Source of the DNA: Gammaproteobacteria bacterium
GTDB lineage: Bacteria; Pseudomonadota; Gammaproteobacteria; Steroidobacterales; GCA-2729495
Assembly (NCBI GenBank): GCA_020851975.1
Contig: JADZBS010000126.1
Span: forward strand, 1-64,000
Length of the DNA: 64,000 nt
Direction of reading: 5' to 3'
Shown in pieces: positions 32,201 through 40,821 of this stretch. The notes beneath the pieces are model-generated. The model made no database searches. It saw only the letters and a program-made list of their open reading frames with translations, and was not told the origin of the DNA. Within the stretch, counting starts at the first letter, position 1. Each line of letters starts with the position of its first letter. A program made the translations under genes and the position numbers.

Positions 32201-34698
32201 ACCACGGCGGGATCGCCGGCGAAGAAGGCCAGCGCCTCGGTGACTGTCAGGTCGAGCACGCCGGCGATGGAACGGCCCGGTGCGCCGTCCGGCCCGGGCA
32301 GGTGGATCTCGAGGATCTCGGGCCGGAATCGGCGGCCATCGCACTCCGGGCAGCGCAGGTACACGTCGCTCAGGAACTGCATCTCGACGTGCTCGAAACC
32401 GTTGCCACCGCAGCCCGGGCAGCGCCCGTCACCCGAGTTGAAGCTGAAGGTGCCGGCGGTATAACCGCGCAGCTGTGCTGCTGGCAACGCCGCGAAGGCC
32501 TCGCGGATCGGGCCGAGCACGCCGACATGGCTCGCCGGGTTGGAGCGTGTGGTGCGCCCGAGCGGCGTCTGGTCGACCAGCAGCACCTCGTTGACGTGCT
32601 CGTGGCCGAGGATCGCGTCGTGGGCGCCCGGTGCCTGGGTCGCGTCGCCCTTGAGCCGGGCGAGAGCGGGGAAGAGCACGTCCTCGACCAGCGTCGACTT
32701 GCCCGAGCCGCTGACGCCGGTGATGCACACCAGGCGCTGCAGCGGGACGGTGACGTCGATGCCACGCAGGTTGTGTTCGCGCGCGCCGCGGATCTCCAGC
32801 ATGAAGGTTTCGGCGTCGGGCGGCCTGCCATGGCCGCCCCGCGCCGTGCCGATGCGCCGCTCCCCGCGCAGGTAGGCACCCGTGAGGGAGTCCGGGTGTG
32901 CCGCCACTTCCGCGGGTGTGCCGAAGGCGACGATGCGGCCGCCGTCCTCGCCGGGGCCCGGCCCGAGGTCGAGCAGGCGGTCGGCGGCAGTCATGATCCT
33001 GGCGTCGTGCTCGACCACCAGCAGTGAATTGCCGGCATCGCGCAGCCGTTGCAGGACGCCGATCACGCGGTCGATGTCGCGCGCGTGCAGGCCGACGCTC
33101 GGCTCGTCCAGCACGAACAGCGTGCCCACCAGCGAAGTGCCGAGCGCCGTGGTGAGGTTGATGCGCTGGACCTCCCCGCCCGAGAGCGTGCGGGACTGGC
33201 GATCGAGCGTGAGGTAGCCGAGACCCACGCCGGTGAGGTAGCCGAGCCGGCTGCGGATCTCGCGCAGCACGAGTGCCGTCGCCTGGTCGAGTGGCGCGGG
33301 CAATTGCAGCCCGGCCATGAAGGCCGCGCAGCGCTCGATCGGCAGGAGCATCAGGTCGTGCAGGCACAGGCCGGGCAGCGCCTGCAGGGCCGCGTCGCTG
33401 CACTCGAGGCCGGCCGGCCGGAAACGCGGCGCGGCTCCCAGGGCGCCCGTGGCGTCGGCGTGCGAGCCGAGCCGCCAGAGCAGCGCGTCCGGCTTCAGGC
33501 GTGCGCCGTGGCAGCTGGTACAGCGTTCGTAGCTGCGATAGCGCGACAGCAGGACACGCACGTGCATCTTGTAGGACTTCGTCTCCAGCCAGTCGAAGAA
33601 CCGCCGCACGCCGTACCAGCGGCCCTTGCCGATCGGGCCTTCTCCGTCGATGACCCACTGGCGGTCGGCCGCAGTGAGGTCGCGCCAGGCCACCCGCGTC
33701 GGCACGCCGCGTCGGCGCGCGAAGCGCAGCAGGTCGGCCTGGCATTCGGCGTAGCTGGCGCTCTGGAACGGGCGCACGGCGCCGTCGGCGAGGCTGCGTT
33801 CGGGGTCGGGGACGACCAGATTCCAGTCGATGCCCATCGTGCGGCCGAAGCCGCGGCAGGTCTCGCAGGCGCCGACCGGCGAATTGAAGGAGAAAGTGCC
33901 GGGCGTGGCGTCCTGGTAGTGGATATCGCAGGTCGCGCAATGCAGGTCGGTGGAGAAGGGCAGCCCCGCTGTGGCGTCGTCCGGGTACACGCACAGGCGC
34001 CCGCGCCCCGCCAGGAAGGCCTTCTCGAACGCTTCGAGCAGGCGACCGCGGCCGGCAGGATCGAGCCGCGCGCGATCCTGGAGCACTTCGAGCCGGTCAG
34101 CTTCCTCGCGTTCGAGGCGGGTGTAGCCCTGGCGGGCGAGGAGCGTGCGCACTTCCCCGACGGTGAAATTCGCCGGTACCCGCACCGGAAACGTGACCCG
34201 CAGGCGCGAGCCCGCCGGGCACTCGCGCTCCAGGCGGTGGAGGACCGACTCGGGGTGGTCGCGCACCACGGCCTCGCCGCAACGGCGGCAATGCAGGCGT
34301 GCGGCACGGGCCCAGAGCAGTTTCAGGTGGTCGGCGAGTTCCGTCATGGTGCCGACGGTGGAGCGCGAGGTACGCACCGGGTTGCTCTGGTCGATGGCGA
34401 TGGCCGGCGGGACGCCGTCGATGCGGTCCACCGCCGGCTTGTCCATGCGGTCGAGGAACTGGCGGGCGTAGGGCGAGAAGGTCTCGACGTAGCGGCGCTG
34501 TCCCTCGGCGTACACCGTGTCGAAGGCGAGCGAGGACTTGCCCGAGCCGCTGACGCCGGTGACGACGACCAGTTCGCCGAGCGGCAGGTCGAGATCGAAT
34601 CCCCCGAGGTTGTTCTGGCGTGCACCGCGGATGGCGATGACCCCGGCGCGGGGTGCCGTGCGTGGCCTGCGACCTTGCCTGGTGCGTGGTCCTGTCAT
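29194..34698 (-). CDS. uvrA: Double-length UvrA (tandem UvrA-UvrA fusion, four ABC cassettes)
   Basis: This 1834-residue protein consists of two complete UvrA units in one frame (about 1-905 and 930-1834; E. coli UvrA is 940). Each unit has two Walker A motifs (GVSGSGKSS or GVSGSGKST, four in all) and two LSGGE signatures with DEPxxGLH Walker B (four). The zinc modules are CATCDIHY...CETCRG and CPGCGGNGF...CPECDG in unit 1, and CPGCGRSF...CPSCFG and CPACEGQG...CDSCGG in unit 2. UvrA starts nucleotide excision repair as a dimer; here both protomers may lie in one chain. ATG 34698 (MTGPRTRQG) precedes the first unit. No uvrB or uvrC is nearby. Whether a normal uvrA exists elsewhere is unknown. 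Confidence 0.92.
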   Translation of the reverse strand: MTGPRTRQGRRPRTAPRAGVIAIRGARQNNLGGFDLDLPLGELVVVTGVSGSGKSSLAFDTVYAEGQRRYVETFSPYARQFLDRMDKPAVDRIDGVPPAIAIDQSNPVRTSRSTVGTMTELADHLKLLWARAARLHCRRCGEAVVRDHPESVLHRLERECPAGSRLRVTFPVRVPANFTVGEVRTLLARQGYTRLEREEADRLEVLQDRARLDPAGRGRLLEAFEKAFLAGRGRLCVYPDDATAGLPFSTDLHCATCDIHYQDATPGTFSFNSPVGACETCRGFGRTMGIDWNLVVPDPERSLADGAVRPFQSASYAECQADLLRFARRRGVPTRVAWRDLTAADRQWVIDGEGPIGKGRWYGVRRFFDWLETKSYKMHVRVLLSRYRSYERCTSCHGARLKPDALLWRLGSHADATGALGAAPRFRPAGLECSDAALQALPGLCLHDLMLLPIERCAAFMAGLQLPAPLDQATALVLREIRSRLGYLTGVGLGYLTLDRQSRTLSGGEVQRINLTTALGTSLVGTLFVLDEPSVGLHARDIDRVIGVLQRLRDAGNSLLVVEHDARIMTAADRLLDLGPGPGEDGGRIVAFGTPAEVAAHPDSLTGAYLRGERRIGTARGGHGRPPDAETFMLEIRGAREHNLRGIDVTVPLQRLVCITGVSGSGKSTLVEDVLFPALARLKGDATQAPGAHDAILGHEHVNEVLLVDQTPLGRTTRSNPASHVGVLGPIREAFAALPAAQLRGYTAGTFSFNSGDGRCPGCGGNGFEHVEMQFLSDVYLRCPECDGRRFRPEILEIHLPGPDGAPGRSIAGVLDLTVTEALAFFAGDPAVVASLGHLAAVGLQYLRLGQPVTTLSGGEAQRLKLAGQLARTRGARNLLLLDEPTTGLHFHDVAALLGAFRALLAQGHSLVVVEHNLDVIWAADWVIDLGPEAGAGGGSIVATGTPREVAAIAGSHTGRALAGHRRQWLARGSRRRAAPTAAPARNTAPAAIEVHHAREHNLRNVNVAIPRGRLNVLTGVSGSGKSTLAFDVVFAEGQRRYLESLNAYARQFVQPAARPDVDAITGIPPTVAIEQRTSRGGRKSTVATQTEIYHFLRLLFARLGTQYCPDCALPIEPQTREAILARVMRDLRGRPVQVMAPMVIARKGYYTELARWAARRGFDELRVDGEMTPTARWPRLDRFIEHDIELPLGQCTIGPRSEPRLRELLWQGLEFGKGSVLVLAAGKRTGTLYSVRRACPGCGRSFPELDPRLFSFNSRHGWCPSCFGTGFELPGFDAEQTGEEAAWETVDDTIEPCADCQGHRLRSDALAIRFRDRNIADLTALSVDAAHGFLSGLRLAGREAAIARDIVAEIGARLGFLQEVGLGYLALGRAATTLSGGEAQRIRLAAQLGSNLRGVCYVLDEPTIGLHPRDNQRLLDTLVRLRDHGNTVLVVEHDEDTIRQADHVIDLGPGAGTAGGEVIACGTAAELAASPRSVTGRYLARNRAATAAPRPPATAQLRIAGASLHNLRAIDIGLPLERLTVVTGVSGSGKSTLVRHVLLASLQKKLARGGRRAAPVGCAALDGWQGIQRVLEVDQTPIGKSPRSCPATYTGLWDEVRRIYAQTQEARIRGFGPGRFSFNVAGGRCPACEGQGSQRIGMSFLPDVSVTCDSCGGARFNGETLAVLYRDRSIRDVLAMSIAAAAEFFAPHPRLHATLRLLDDVGLGYLTLGQPSPTLSGGEAQRLKLVTELARARPGSSHAAYILDEPTVGLHMADVEKLLGVLQRLVTAGNTVIVIEHNLDVIAQADWVVDLGPEGGDGGGRIVAAGTPAEVAARGDSHTARALARHFGG

Positions 34699-34793
34699 GA
34701 TTTCCGGGCCGGCTGAATCCACCGATATTACGGGCCTGCGCCAGGCGGGCAAAGCGGCTATGATGCGCGCCGGCCGCGGCGATGGAGGTCGAC

Positions 34794-35813
34794 ATGGTGG
34801 GCGGGCTCTTTCACGTCATCGACACCCGGGAGTTCGACCGGCCGCTGCTCGACCAGCTCTGCGCCCTGACCACGCGCGTGCGCGGGCTCGCCAAGACGCA
34901 GGAGGGCGCCCGCGCGCTGCAGGCACTGATGCCGCAGGCGCGTGCCATGCTCTACTTTCCGCAGCCCTCGACCCGCACCTTCCTCTCGTTCAACAACGCC
35001 TGCCACGTCCTCGGCATCCGCACCAGCGAGATCCGTGACCCGGCCACCTCGTCCGAGGTCAAGGGCGAGAGCTTCGACGACAGCATCCGCACCTTCAGTT
35101 CCTACGTCGACGTCATCGTGATGCGCACGCCGGAGGCCGGGTATGCGGCGCGTGCGGCGGCGCTGATGGACCGCATTCCCCGGCCGGTGCCGATCATCAA
35201 CGCCGGCAGCGGCAAGGACCAGCACCCGACGCAGGCGCTGCTCGACATCTACACGCTCCAGCGCAGCTTCGCGCTGCGCGGTGGAATCGACGGCAAGGTC
35301 ATCGGCATGATGGGCGACCTCAGGCGCGGCCGCACCGTGCGCTCGCTCTGCGGGCTCATGAAGAACTATCGCGACGTGCGCCTGGTGTTCATTGCCCCGG
35401 AGCCCTTCGCGATGGAGGCCGACGTCAAGGAGGAACTCGCCCGCCACCGCATCCCGTTCACGGAGACCGACAGGCTCGCCGAGGCGCTGCCGGCCCTCGA
35501 TGCGCTCTACGTCACGCGCATGCAGACCGAGTGGGACACGGCTGGTGAGTCGAGTGCCATGGATTACCGGCAGTTCAGCATCCACCCGGGCAACGTCGGG
35601 CGGCTGCCGCGCGAGGCGATCGTCATGCACCCGCTGCCGCGCGGCCCGGAGATCGACCCGGCGGTGGACGAGGATCCGCGCGCCATGTACTGGCGCCAGG
35701 AACGCAACGGCATGTGGATGCGCGTGGCGATCCTGCTCAAGATCTTCCGGATGGAGGATCGGCTGTTCGAGCTGGCAGCGGAGACGCCACCGGACGGTCC
35801 GGATCCCGCCTGA
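34794..35813 (+). CDS. pyrB: Aspartate carbamoyltransferase catalytic chain
   Basis: This 339-residue enzyme of pyrimidine synthesis makes carbamoyl-aspartate. Key motifs are [12 protein letters not shown] (carbamoyl-phosphate loop STRTF), [50 protein letters not shown] and [11 protein letters not shown]. The family is usually 305-310 residues; this one is longer at both ends and resembles the class with [14 protein letters not shown] near the C-terminus. ATG 34794 has GGAGG 5-8 nt upstream, so it is preferred over ATG 34782. A TATGAT -10-like box is at 34759-34764. No pyrI or pyrC is adjacent. The last 77 bp overlap the convergent ParA-like gene. Confidence 0.9.
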   Translation: MVGGLFHVIDTREFDRPLLDQLCALTTRVRGLAKTQEGARALQALMPQARAMLYFPQPSTRTFLSFNNACHVLGIRTSEIRDPATSSEVKGESFDDSIRTFSSYVDVIVMRTPEAGYAARAAALMDRIPRPVPIINAGSGKDQHPTQALLDIYTLQRSFALRGGIDGKVIGMMGDLRRGRTVRSLCGLMKNYRDVRLVFIAPEPFAMEADVKEELARHRIPFTETDRLAEALPALDALYVTRMQTEWDTAGESSAMDYRQFSIHPGNVGRLPREAIVMHPLPRGPEIDPAVDEDPRAMYWRQERNGMWMRVAILLKIFRMEDRLFELAAETPPDGPDPA

Positions 35814-36567
35814 CGCCACTCACCGGCGCCTGCGATCCCGCGACCGCGGTGATGGGCGACATGAGGTCGCGCGCGGTGAGCGCGGTGGCCATGCGCTGCT
35901 CGAGCCAGCCGATCAGCGGGGCGAAGCTCTCGACGTCCTTCATCGCCTGGGCGTGCGCGAGTTCGTGGATGCCGAGGCCCTGTTCCACCGCATGCACGTA
36001 GTTCTGACTGTCGCGCAGGACGGCGACGATCGGGATGTGCAGCGATTCGAGAAAGCGCATCAGGCGGCGATAGGCCACGGTGTTCTCGCGCACGCGATTG
36101 GCGATGACACCGAGACGGCCCATGCGCCGGCTCACCTTGGCCACCAGCAACAGGTCGGCGACCAGCTGCGAGACGGCGTGGATGTCCATGTCGCTCGACA
36201 GCACCGGCACGAGGATCGCGTGGGCGCCGCGGGTGAACTGCGTGAGGCGCTGTGCCGTCATCGCCGCCGGCGTGTCGACGACGAGATGGCGCACTTCCGG
36301 CGGGATGCGCAACTGGAAGCTGCGCGTGACCCGCGGATTGTGCTCGAACGCCGCCACGCTGTAGATGAAGGGGCGCTCGGCGGGCCGGTTGCAGGCCCAG
36401 CGCATGCTGGAAGCCTGCGGGTCGAAATCCATCAGGGCGCTGCGCCGGCCGCTCGCGGCGAAGTAGGCGGCGAGGTTGACGGCCACCGTGGTCTTGCCCG
36501 AGCCACCCTTCGGGTTGAGGACCACGATCTTGCGCAGGTCCGGATGGGCGGGAATGTTGAGCAGCAT
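35737..36567 (-). CDS. ParA/MinD-superfamily P-loop ATPase
   Basis: This 276-residue cytoplasmic ATPase has the deviant Walker [21 protein letters not shown] (residues of about 15-34), the A' motif [15 protein letters not shown] and the B motif [10 protein letters not shown]. These proteins form ATP-dependent dimers that position cargo such as plasmids, chemotaxis arrays or carboxysomes. There is no ParB partner or parS-like site nearby, so it is an orphan and its cargo is unknown. It follows tapT with a 6-bp gap and probably belongs to the same transcript. Its C-terminal 25 residues (Pro/Arg/Ser-rich) are encoded opposite the end of pyrB. Confidence 0.85.
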   Translation of the reverse strand: MLLNIPAHPDLRKIVVLNPKGGSGKTTVAVNLAAYFAASGRRSALMDFDPQASSMRWACNRPAERPFIYSVAAFEHNPRVTRSFQLRIPPEVRHLVVDTPAAMTAQRLTQFTRGAHAILVPVLSSDMDIHAVSQLVADLLLVAKVSRRMGRLGVIANRVRENTVAYRRLMRFLESLHIPIVAVLRDSQNYVHAVEQGLGIHELAHAQAMKDVESFAPLIGWLEQRMATALTARDLMSPITAVAGSQAPVSGVRRDPDRPVASPLPARTADPPSGRS

Positions 36568-36573
36568 GGCTCG

Positions 36574-37320
36574 TCAGCCGTCGGGTGACGGGTCCGGCCT
36601 GGCGCCGGGGCGTGCCGCTCGCGCACGGCGGCGGCCCCGGTCACCGGCCGGCTGCCGTCGTGGTGGCGGCGCCGTATTGTCACGAATCCGCTGCAGCAGC
36701 GTGCGCAGCAGGCTGCGCAGGCTGTCGCGCGCCGCCTCGGGTTCGCCGAGTGCGGGCAGCACGTCGCCGATGGCTTCGAGCGTGGAGACCCATTCGCGCC
36801 GGGGTTCGCGGCGCAGCCGTCCGTACATGGACGGTTCGCGTGGCCGCAGCACGAGCCTGGGTAGCCGTGTCAGCCAGGGGTTGCGCCACCACAGCGTCTT
36901 GGCCTGGCTCCAGGTGCCGTCGAGCACCAGGATGCCGTCGAGACCGTGATGGGCGAGGTCACGGCGGGTGCCGTGCCGGTCGAGCAGGGCGACATCCGGC
37001 AGCGTGGCCGGGTCGATGCCGTCGGGCAGGCGCGCGGCGGCGAGCACGGCCCAGCGTTCCCGGTCGACTTCGTCCTCGCCGAGCGCCTGCGCGAGCGAGG
37101 CCCACGATAGCCCGATGCGGATCCGGGCGCGGGGCAGGGTGAGCGCCACCAGCCGTGCGGTACCGAGCAGCGCATCGTCCTCGCGCGGGTGCTGCAGGAT
37201 CACCACGCGCAGCCTCGTGTCCACCGGCGCGACGCGGTCGCAGATGCAGCACGCGGCCGGGCGCACGCAGTGCGGGCAGGGCGATTCGGCGGTGGTTTCG
37301 GGCGGGGCGGCGGGCGTCAT
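36574..37320 (-). CDS. tapT: DTW-domain tRNA-uridine aminocarboxypropyltransferase
   Basis: This 248-residue DTW-domain protein has the signature LDGTWSQAKTLWWRNPWLT at about residues 140-158. The N-terminal cysteine set CPHCVRPAACCICDR looks like a zinc site, and VVILQHPRED and RLPRLVLRP are typical. Family members (TapT/YfiP) transfer the aminocarboxypropyl group of SAM to uridine 47 of tRNA, giving acp3U. ATG 37320 is used; the longer frame reads into the tRNA-Pro gene. It lies 20 bp downstream of that tRNA on the same strand. The last 30 residues are a basic, disordered tail. Confidence 0.88.
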   Translation of the reverse strand: MTPAAPPETTAESPCPHCVRPAACCICDRVAPVDTRLRVVILQHPREDDALLGTARLVALTLPRARIRIGLSWASLAQALGEDEVDRERWAVLAAARLPDGIDPATLPDVALLDRHGTRRDLAHHGLDGILVLDGTWSQAKTLWWRNPWLTRLPRLVLRPREPSMYGRLRREPRREWVSTLEAIGDVLPALGEPEAARDSLRSLLRTLLQRIRDNTAPPPRRQPAGDRGRRRARAARPGARPDPSPDG

Positions 37321-37340
37321 GGTGGAACCGTGACGGGCAA

Positions 37341-37417
37341 TGGTCGGGGTGACAGGATTCGAACCTGCGACCTCTTGCTCCCGAAGCAAGCGCTCTACCA
37401 AGCTGAGCTACACCCCG
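37341..37417 (-). tRNA. tRNA-Pro (CGG)
   Basis: The minus strand folds as a complete 77-nt cloverleaf: acceptor CGGGGTG/CACCCCG, D-arm with GCTCAGCTTGGTAGAGC, anticodon stem-loop CTTGC-TTCGGGA-GCAAG (anticodon CGG) and T-arm GCAGGTTCGAATCCTGT. The 3' CCA is encoded (37341-37343). Confidence 0.97.
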
Positions 37418-37510
37418 CGGGCACGTGACGCACCGGCCCGGCGTGGGCGTCGGGCGCGGGCCGGCATTGTGCGGGAAGCGGCCAGGCGCGTCCAGTGGCC
37501 GCCGATGGCG

Positions 37511-38509
37511 TCAGTAGCGGCGTTCCACCGCGAAATCGGCGAGATCAGCCAGGGCGTCCTTGTACGCCGATGCCGGCAGCCGGGCGAGTGCTGCGGTGGC
37601 CTGGCGTGCCGCCTCGCGCGCGCGCGTCAGCGTGTAGGCGAGCGCGCCGGTACGGTGAATGGCCGCGAGGATCGCATCGAGCTGCTCCAGCCCGCCGTGC
37701 TCGATGGCGTGGCGGATCGCGCCCTGTTCGGCCGGCGTACCACGCTGCAGGGCATAGATGAGGGGCAGCGTCGGCTTGCCTTCGGCGAGATCGGTGCCGA
37801 TGTTCTTGCCGAGCTCGTCGCGGTCGGCCATGTAATCGAGCGCATCGTCGACGAGCTGGAAGGCGAGTCCGACCTGCTTGCCGTACTCGACCAGGGTGTC
37901 CTCGACGGCGCGGGTCTGGTCGGCGAGGATCGCGCCGATCTGCATGCCGGCTTCGAAGAGCTTGCCGGTCTTGCGGTAGATGACCTGCAGGTAGCGCGCC
38001 TCGGTGGTCTCCGGGTCGCGGCAGTTCATGAGCTGCAGCACCTCGCCTTCGGCGATGGCGTTGGTGGCGTCGGCCATGACGTCCATGATGCGCATCTGGC
38101 CGACCTGGACCATCATCTGGAAAGCGCGCGAGTAGAGGAAATCGCCGACCAGGACGCTCGCCTGATTGCCGAAGACGTCGTTGGCCGTGCGGCGTCCACG
38201 GCGCAGGTCGGAGTCGTCGACGACGTCGTCGTGGAGCAGCGTGGCGGTGTGGATGAACTCGATCACCGCGGCGCAGAGCACGTGCTGGCCCCCGGTGTAG
38301 CCGCAGGAACGTGCCGCCAGCAGCACCAGCAAAGGGCGCAACCGCTTGCCGCCGCTGTTGATGATGTAGTGCGAGACGCTGTTGACGAGGGCGACGTCGC
38401 TGGAAAGCTGCCCGGTGATCTCGCGATCGACCGCGTTCCAGTCATCGCCGACCAGGCGGCGCACGGCCTCGAGGTCGAATCCGGGACGAGTCGGCTGGAC
38501 GAGTTGCAT
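37511..38509 (-). CDS. ispB: Polyprenyl (octaprenyl) diphosphate synthase
   Basis: This 332-residue trans-isoprenyl diphosphate synthase makes the ubiquinone side chain. The first aspartate-rich motif is HDDVVDDSDLRRGRRT (about residue 92) and the second FQLVDDALDYMAD (about 219). GGKRLRPLLVLLAAR, GEVLQLMN, YRKTGKLFEAG and GKPTLPLIYAL are family features. The residues before the first motif are small enough for a long-chain product, but product length cannot be fixed by eye. It is divergent from rplU across 175 bp, the usual IspB-RplU arrangement. Confidence 0.94.
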   Translation of the reverse strand: MQLVQPTRPGFDLEAVRRLVGDDWNAVDREITGQLSSDVALVNSVSHYIINSGGKRLRPLLVLLAARSCGYTGGQHVLCAAVIEFIHTATLLHDDVVDDSDLRRGRRTANDVFGNQASVLVGDFLYSRAFQMMVQVGQMRIMDVMADATNAIAEGEVLQLMNCRDPETTEARYLQVIYRKTGKLFEAGMQIGAILADQTRAVEDTLVEYGKQVGLAFQLVDDALDYMADRDELGKNIGTDLAEGKPTLPLIYALQRGTPAEQGAIRHAIEHGGLEQLDAILAAIHRTGALAYTLTRAREAARQATAALARLPASAYKDALADLADFAVERRY

Positions 38510-38606
38510 GGGGCGGGAATGATGCCTGTGATGGCGCCTGCTGTAAAACCTCCATCAACCGGCGGCAGCCGCCGGGCGCGGCCGCTTTGGCAGCTGATGC
38601 AAGCCA

Positions 38607-38635
38607 TTGAACCGGAACGCGCAACTCATTAGAAT
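38607..38635 (+). promoter_or_regulatory. Sigma-70-type promoter of rplU-rpmA
   Basis: TTGAAC (38607-38612) and TAGAAT (38630-38635) are separated by 17 bp, 49 bp before the rplU ATG. Both boxes match the consensus in five or four of six positions. Confidence 0.75.
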
Positions 38636-38684
38636 GCCCGCCTTTTCCGGTCCCGCCGGGGCTGGAGCTGCGGAGAGTCCCAGG

Positions 38685-39023
38685 ATGTACGCTGTATTTG
38701 TCACGGGTGGCAAGCAGTATCGCGCCAGCAAGGGCGACCAGCTCGCGGTGGAGAAGCTGCCGGCCGCCGAGGGTGAGGAAGTCGAGTTCACCGACGTGCT
38801 CCTGATCGGCGCCGGCCGCAACGTCACCGTCGGCCGGCCGAAGGTGGCAGACGGCAAGGTCACCGCCAGGGTCCTCGCGCAGGGCCGCACCGACAAGGTC
38901 AGCGTCATCAAGTTCAAGCGCCGCACGACGTACAAGCGCATGGGTACGCACCGGCAGTCGTTCACGCTGGTGGAGATCACCGGCATCACCGGCGGACCGA
39001 AGTCCGGCGCCGCTGCGGAGTAA
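38685..39023 (+). CDS. rplU: 50S ribosomal protein L21
   Basis: This 112-residue ribosomal protein starts [18 protein letters not shown] and carries the L21 signature around [18 protein letters not shown]. It binds 23S rRNA with L20. The ATG follows GGAGAG and AGG. It lies 5 bp upstream of rpmA, the usual pair. The C-terminal tail after GITGGPKSG is slightly extended relative to E. coli (103 aa). Confidence 0.98.
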   Translation: MYAVFVTGGKQYRASKGDQLAVEKLPAAEGEEVEFTDVLLIGAGRNVTVGRPKVADGKVTARVLAQGRTDKVSVIKFKRRTTYKRMGTHRQSFTLVEITGITGGPKSGAAAE

Positions 39024-39028
39024 TCGTC

Positions 39029-39289
39029 ATGGCACACAAGAAGGCAGGTGGCAGCACCCGCAACGGTCGCGATTCCGAGGCGAAACGTCTCGGCGTCAAG
39101 CGCTTCGGTGGCGAGGGCGTGGTGGCCGGCAACATCATCCTGCGCCAGCGGGGCACGCAGTATCACGCCGGCACCCACGTCGGCATGGGTCGCGACCACA
39201 CGCTGTTCGCGACGGCCGACTGCAAGGTCGAGTTCAGGCGCCGTGGCCCGAAGCACCGGCTGTTCGTGAACGTCGTTCCCCAGGGCTGA
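39029..39289 (+). CDS. rpmA: 50S ribosomal protein L27
   Basis: This 86-residue protein is recognised by [20 protein letters not shown] and [13 protein letters not shown] (the L27 signature). Its N-terminus reaches the peptidyl-transferase centre. It has no N-terminal extension of the kind cleaved by Prp in Firmicutes. It is followed by a hairpin and then obgE. Confidence 0.98.
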   Translation: MAHKKAGGSTRNGRDSEAKRLGVKRFGGEGVVAGNIILRQRGTQYHAGTHVGMGRDHTLFATADCKVEFRRRGPKHRLFVNVVPQG

Positions 39290-39313
39290 GCCGCGCGCTC
39301 GCCCGGGTCGATG

Positions 39314-39333
39314 AACCCCGCCACGGCGGGGTT
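39314..39333 (+). terminator. Hairpin between rpmA and obgE
   Basis: AACCCCGCC-AC-GGCGGGGTT is a perfect 9-bp inverted repeat followed by CGTCGTTT, a weak T-rich tail. It probably ends or attenuates rplU-rpmA transcripts before obgE. Confidence 0.65.
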
Positions 39334-39358
39334 CGTCGTTTCTGGGAGTCCCGGTTGC

Positions 39359-40402
39359 ATGAAGTTCGTCGACGAAGCCACGGTTCGCGTGCAGGCCGGC
39401 AACGGCGGTGCCGGCTGCGTCAGCTTCCGGCGCGAAAAGAACATCCCCTGGGGTGGCCCCGACGGCGGTGACGGCGGCGACGGCGGCAGCATCTGGCTGG
39501 TTGCCCGCCAGGGCGTCAACACGCTGGCAGATTTTCGCGTGAATCGTCGCTACCGGGCCGGGCACGGCGAGCCCGGCTCCGGGGCCAACTGCAGTGGCCG
39601 CAGCGGGGAGGATCTCGAGGTTCCCGTCCCCTGCGGCACGCGCGTGCATGCGGAGGAGACCGGTGAACTGCTCGGCGACCTGACGCGCGACGGCGAGCGC
39701 CTGCGGGTGGCTGCCGGTGGCCATGGCGGCAAAGGCAACACGCGCTTCAAGAGCAGCGTCAACCGGGCGCCGCGCCGGTCGACCCCCGGCACGCCGGGCG
39801 AGGGTCGCGTGCTGAAGCTCGAGCTCACCTTGCTTGCCGATGTCGGTCTGCTCGGCAAGCCGAACGCCGGGAAATCGACGCTGATCCGCGCCGTGTCGGC
39901 GGCCCGGCCGAAGGTGGCCGACTACCCGTTCACGACGCTGCACCCGAACCTGGGGGTCGTCTATGTCGGGGAACTGCGCAGTTTCGTCATGGCCGACATC
40001 CCGGGCCTCATCGAGGGCGCCGCCGAGGGGGCAGGGCTCGGCACGCGTTTCCTGAAGCACCTGGAACGTACGCGCCTGCTGCTGCACCTGGTGGACCTCG
40101 CACCGCCACCGGGCACGACCGAGCCCGCGGCCGACGCGCTGGAGATCGTCGGCGAACTGCAGCGCTTCAGTCCGGAACTCGCCGGCAAGGAGCGCTGGCT
40201 GGTGCTGAACAAGGTCGACCTGCTGGCGGATGGCGAGGTGGCGGCGCGCGAGCGCGAGGTGATCGGTGCGCTCGGGTGGGACGGACCGGTGTACCGCATC
40301 AGTGCGGCGGACGGCACGGGTACCACGCGCCTGGTGGGCGACGTGATGAGGCGGCTGGAGGAACTCGCTGCGGTCGCGACCGTGGCGCCCGGCGACGGCT
40401 GA
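39359..40402 (+). CDS. obgE: GTPase Obg/CgtA
   Basis: This 347-residue GTPase is involved in 50S ribosome maturation and stress control. The glycine-rich Obg fold (residues 1-158) includes [17 protein letters not shown] and [13 protein letters not shown]. The G domain (about 160-335) has G1 [14 protein letters not shown]3 [17 protein letters not shown]4 LNKVDLL and G5 SAADGTG. ATG 39359 starts the conserved MKFVDEATV; the upstream ATG 39311 lies in the terminator hairpin. The C-terminal extension of E. coli ObgE is nearly absent. Confidence 0.97.
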   Translation: MKFVDEATVRVQAGNGGAGCVSFRREKNIPWGGPDGGDGGDGGSIWLVARQGVNTLADFRVNRRYRAGHGEPGSGANCSGRSGEDLEVPVPCGTRVHAEETGELLGDLTRDGERLRVAAGGHGGKGNTRFKSSVNRAPRRSTPGTPGEGRVLKLELTLLADVGLLGKPNAGKSTLIRAVSAARPKVADYPFTTLHPNLGVVYVGELRSFVMADIPGLIEGAAEGAGLGTRFLKHLERTRLLLHLVDLAPPPGTTEPAADALEIVGELQRFSPELAGKERWLVLNKVDLLADGEVAAREREVIGALGWDGPVYRISAADGTGTTRLVGDVMRRLEELAAVATVAPGDG

Positions 40403-40412
40403 GGCGTGGGGG

Positions 40413-40682
40413 CTACCGGGCCTTGATGGCCTTCAGCGCCTTGTTGAGCCGGCTCTTGTGCCGTGCCGCCTTGTTGCGGTGGACGATGCCCTTGCCGACC
40501 ATGGCGTCGATCTCGGGCACGGCGGCCTGCAGGGCCGTCGTCGCCGCGGCGGCATCACCGCCCTTGATTGCCTTGTCGGCCTTCTTCATGGCGCTGCGCA
40601 TGCGGGTGCGCAGGGCGGCGTTACGCTGGCGGTGCTTCTCCGCCTGCCGCGCCTTTTTCGCTGCTGACTTGATGTTCGCCAA
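40413..40682 (-). CDS. rpsT: 30S ribosomal protein S20 (TTG start)
   Basis: This 89-residue basic protein has ANIKSAAKKARQAEKHRQRN at the N-terminus and HRNKAARHKSRLNKALKAI at the C-terminus, as in all S20. The start is TTG 40682, since no ATG or GTG begins the conserved sequence. E. coli rpsT also starts with UUG, which matters for its autoregulation, so the rare start may be conserved for the same reason. It is convergent with obgE (10-bp gap) and divergent from murJ. Confidence 0.96.
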   Translation of the reverse strand: MANIKSAAKKARQAEKHRQRNAALRTRMRSAMKKADKAIKGGDAAAATTALQAAVPEIDAMVGKGIVHRNKAARHKSRLNKALKAIKAR

Positions 40683-40737
40683 GACTGGGGGACCTTCTGT
40701 CGTTCGACGCCCGGCTGCTGCCCGGCGAAGGCGGCGT

Positions 40738-40766
40738 ATTCTTTGGGTTTGCCCCTGCCTTGTCAA
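40738..40766 (-). promoter_or_regulatory. Sigma-70-type promoter of rpsT
   Basis: On the minus strand, a perfect TTGACA (40766-40761) and AAGAAT (40743-40738) are separated by 17 bp. The start codon is about 56 bp downstream of the -10, leaving a short leader. Confidence 0.75.
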
Positions 40767-40821
40767 GGCGCGGACGGCCTGCTCACGGCGCGCAGCGGTG
40801 AACTGCTAGACTCCCACGCCG

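Noticed and set aside
30076-33027. 983-codon plus-strand open frame
   Set aside because: It lies opposite the double UvrA, which shows clear ABC motifs; the antisense frame is a codon-bias shadow.
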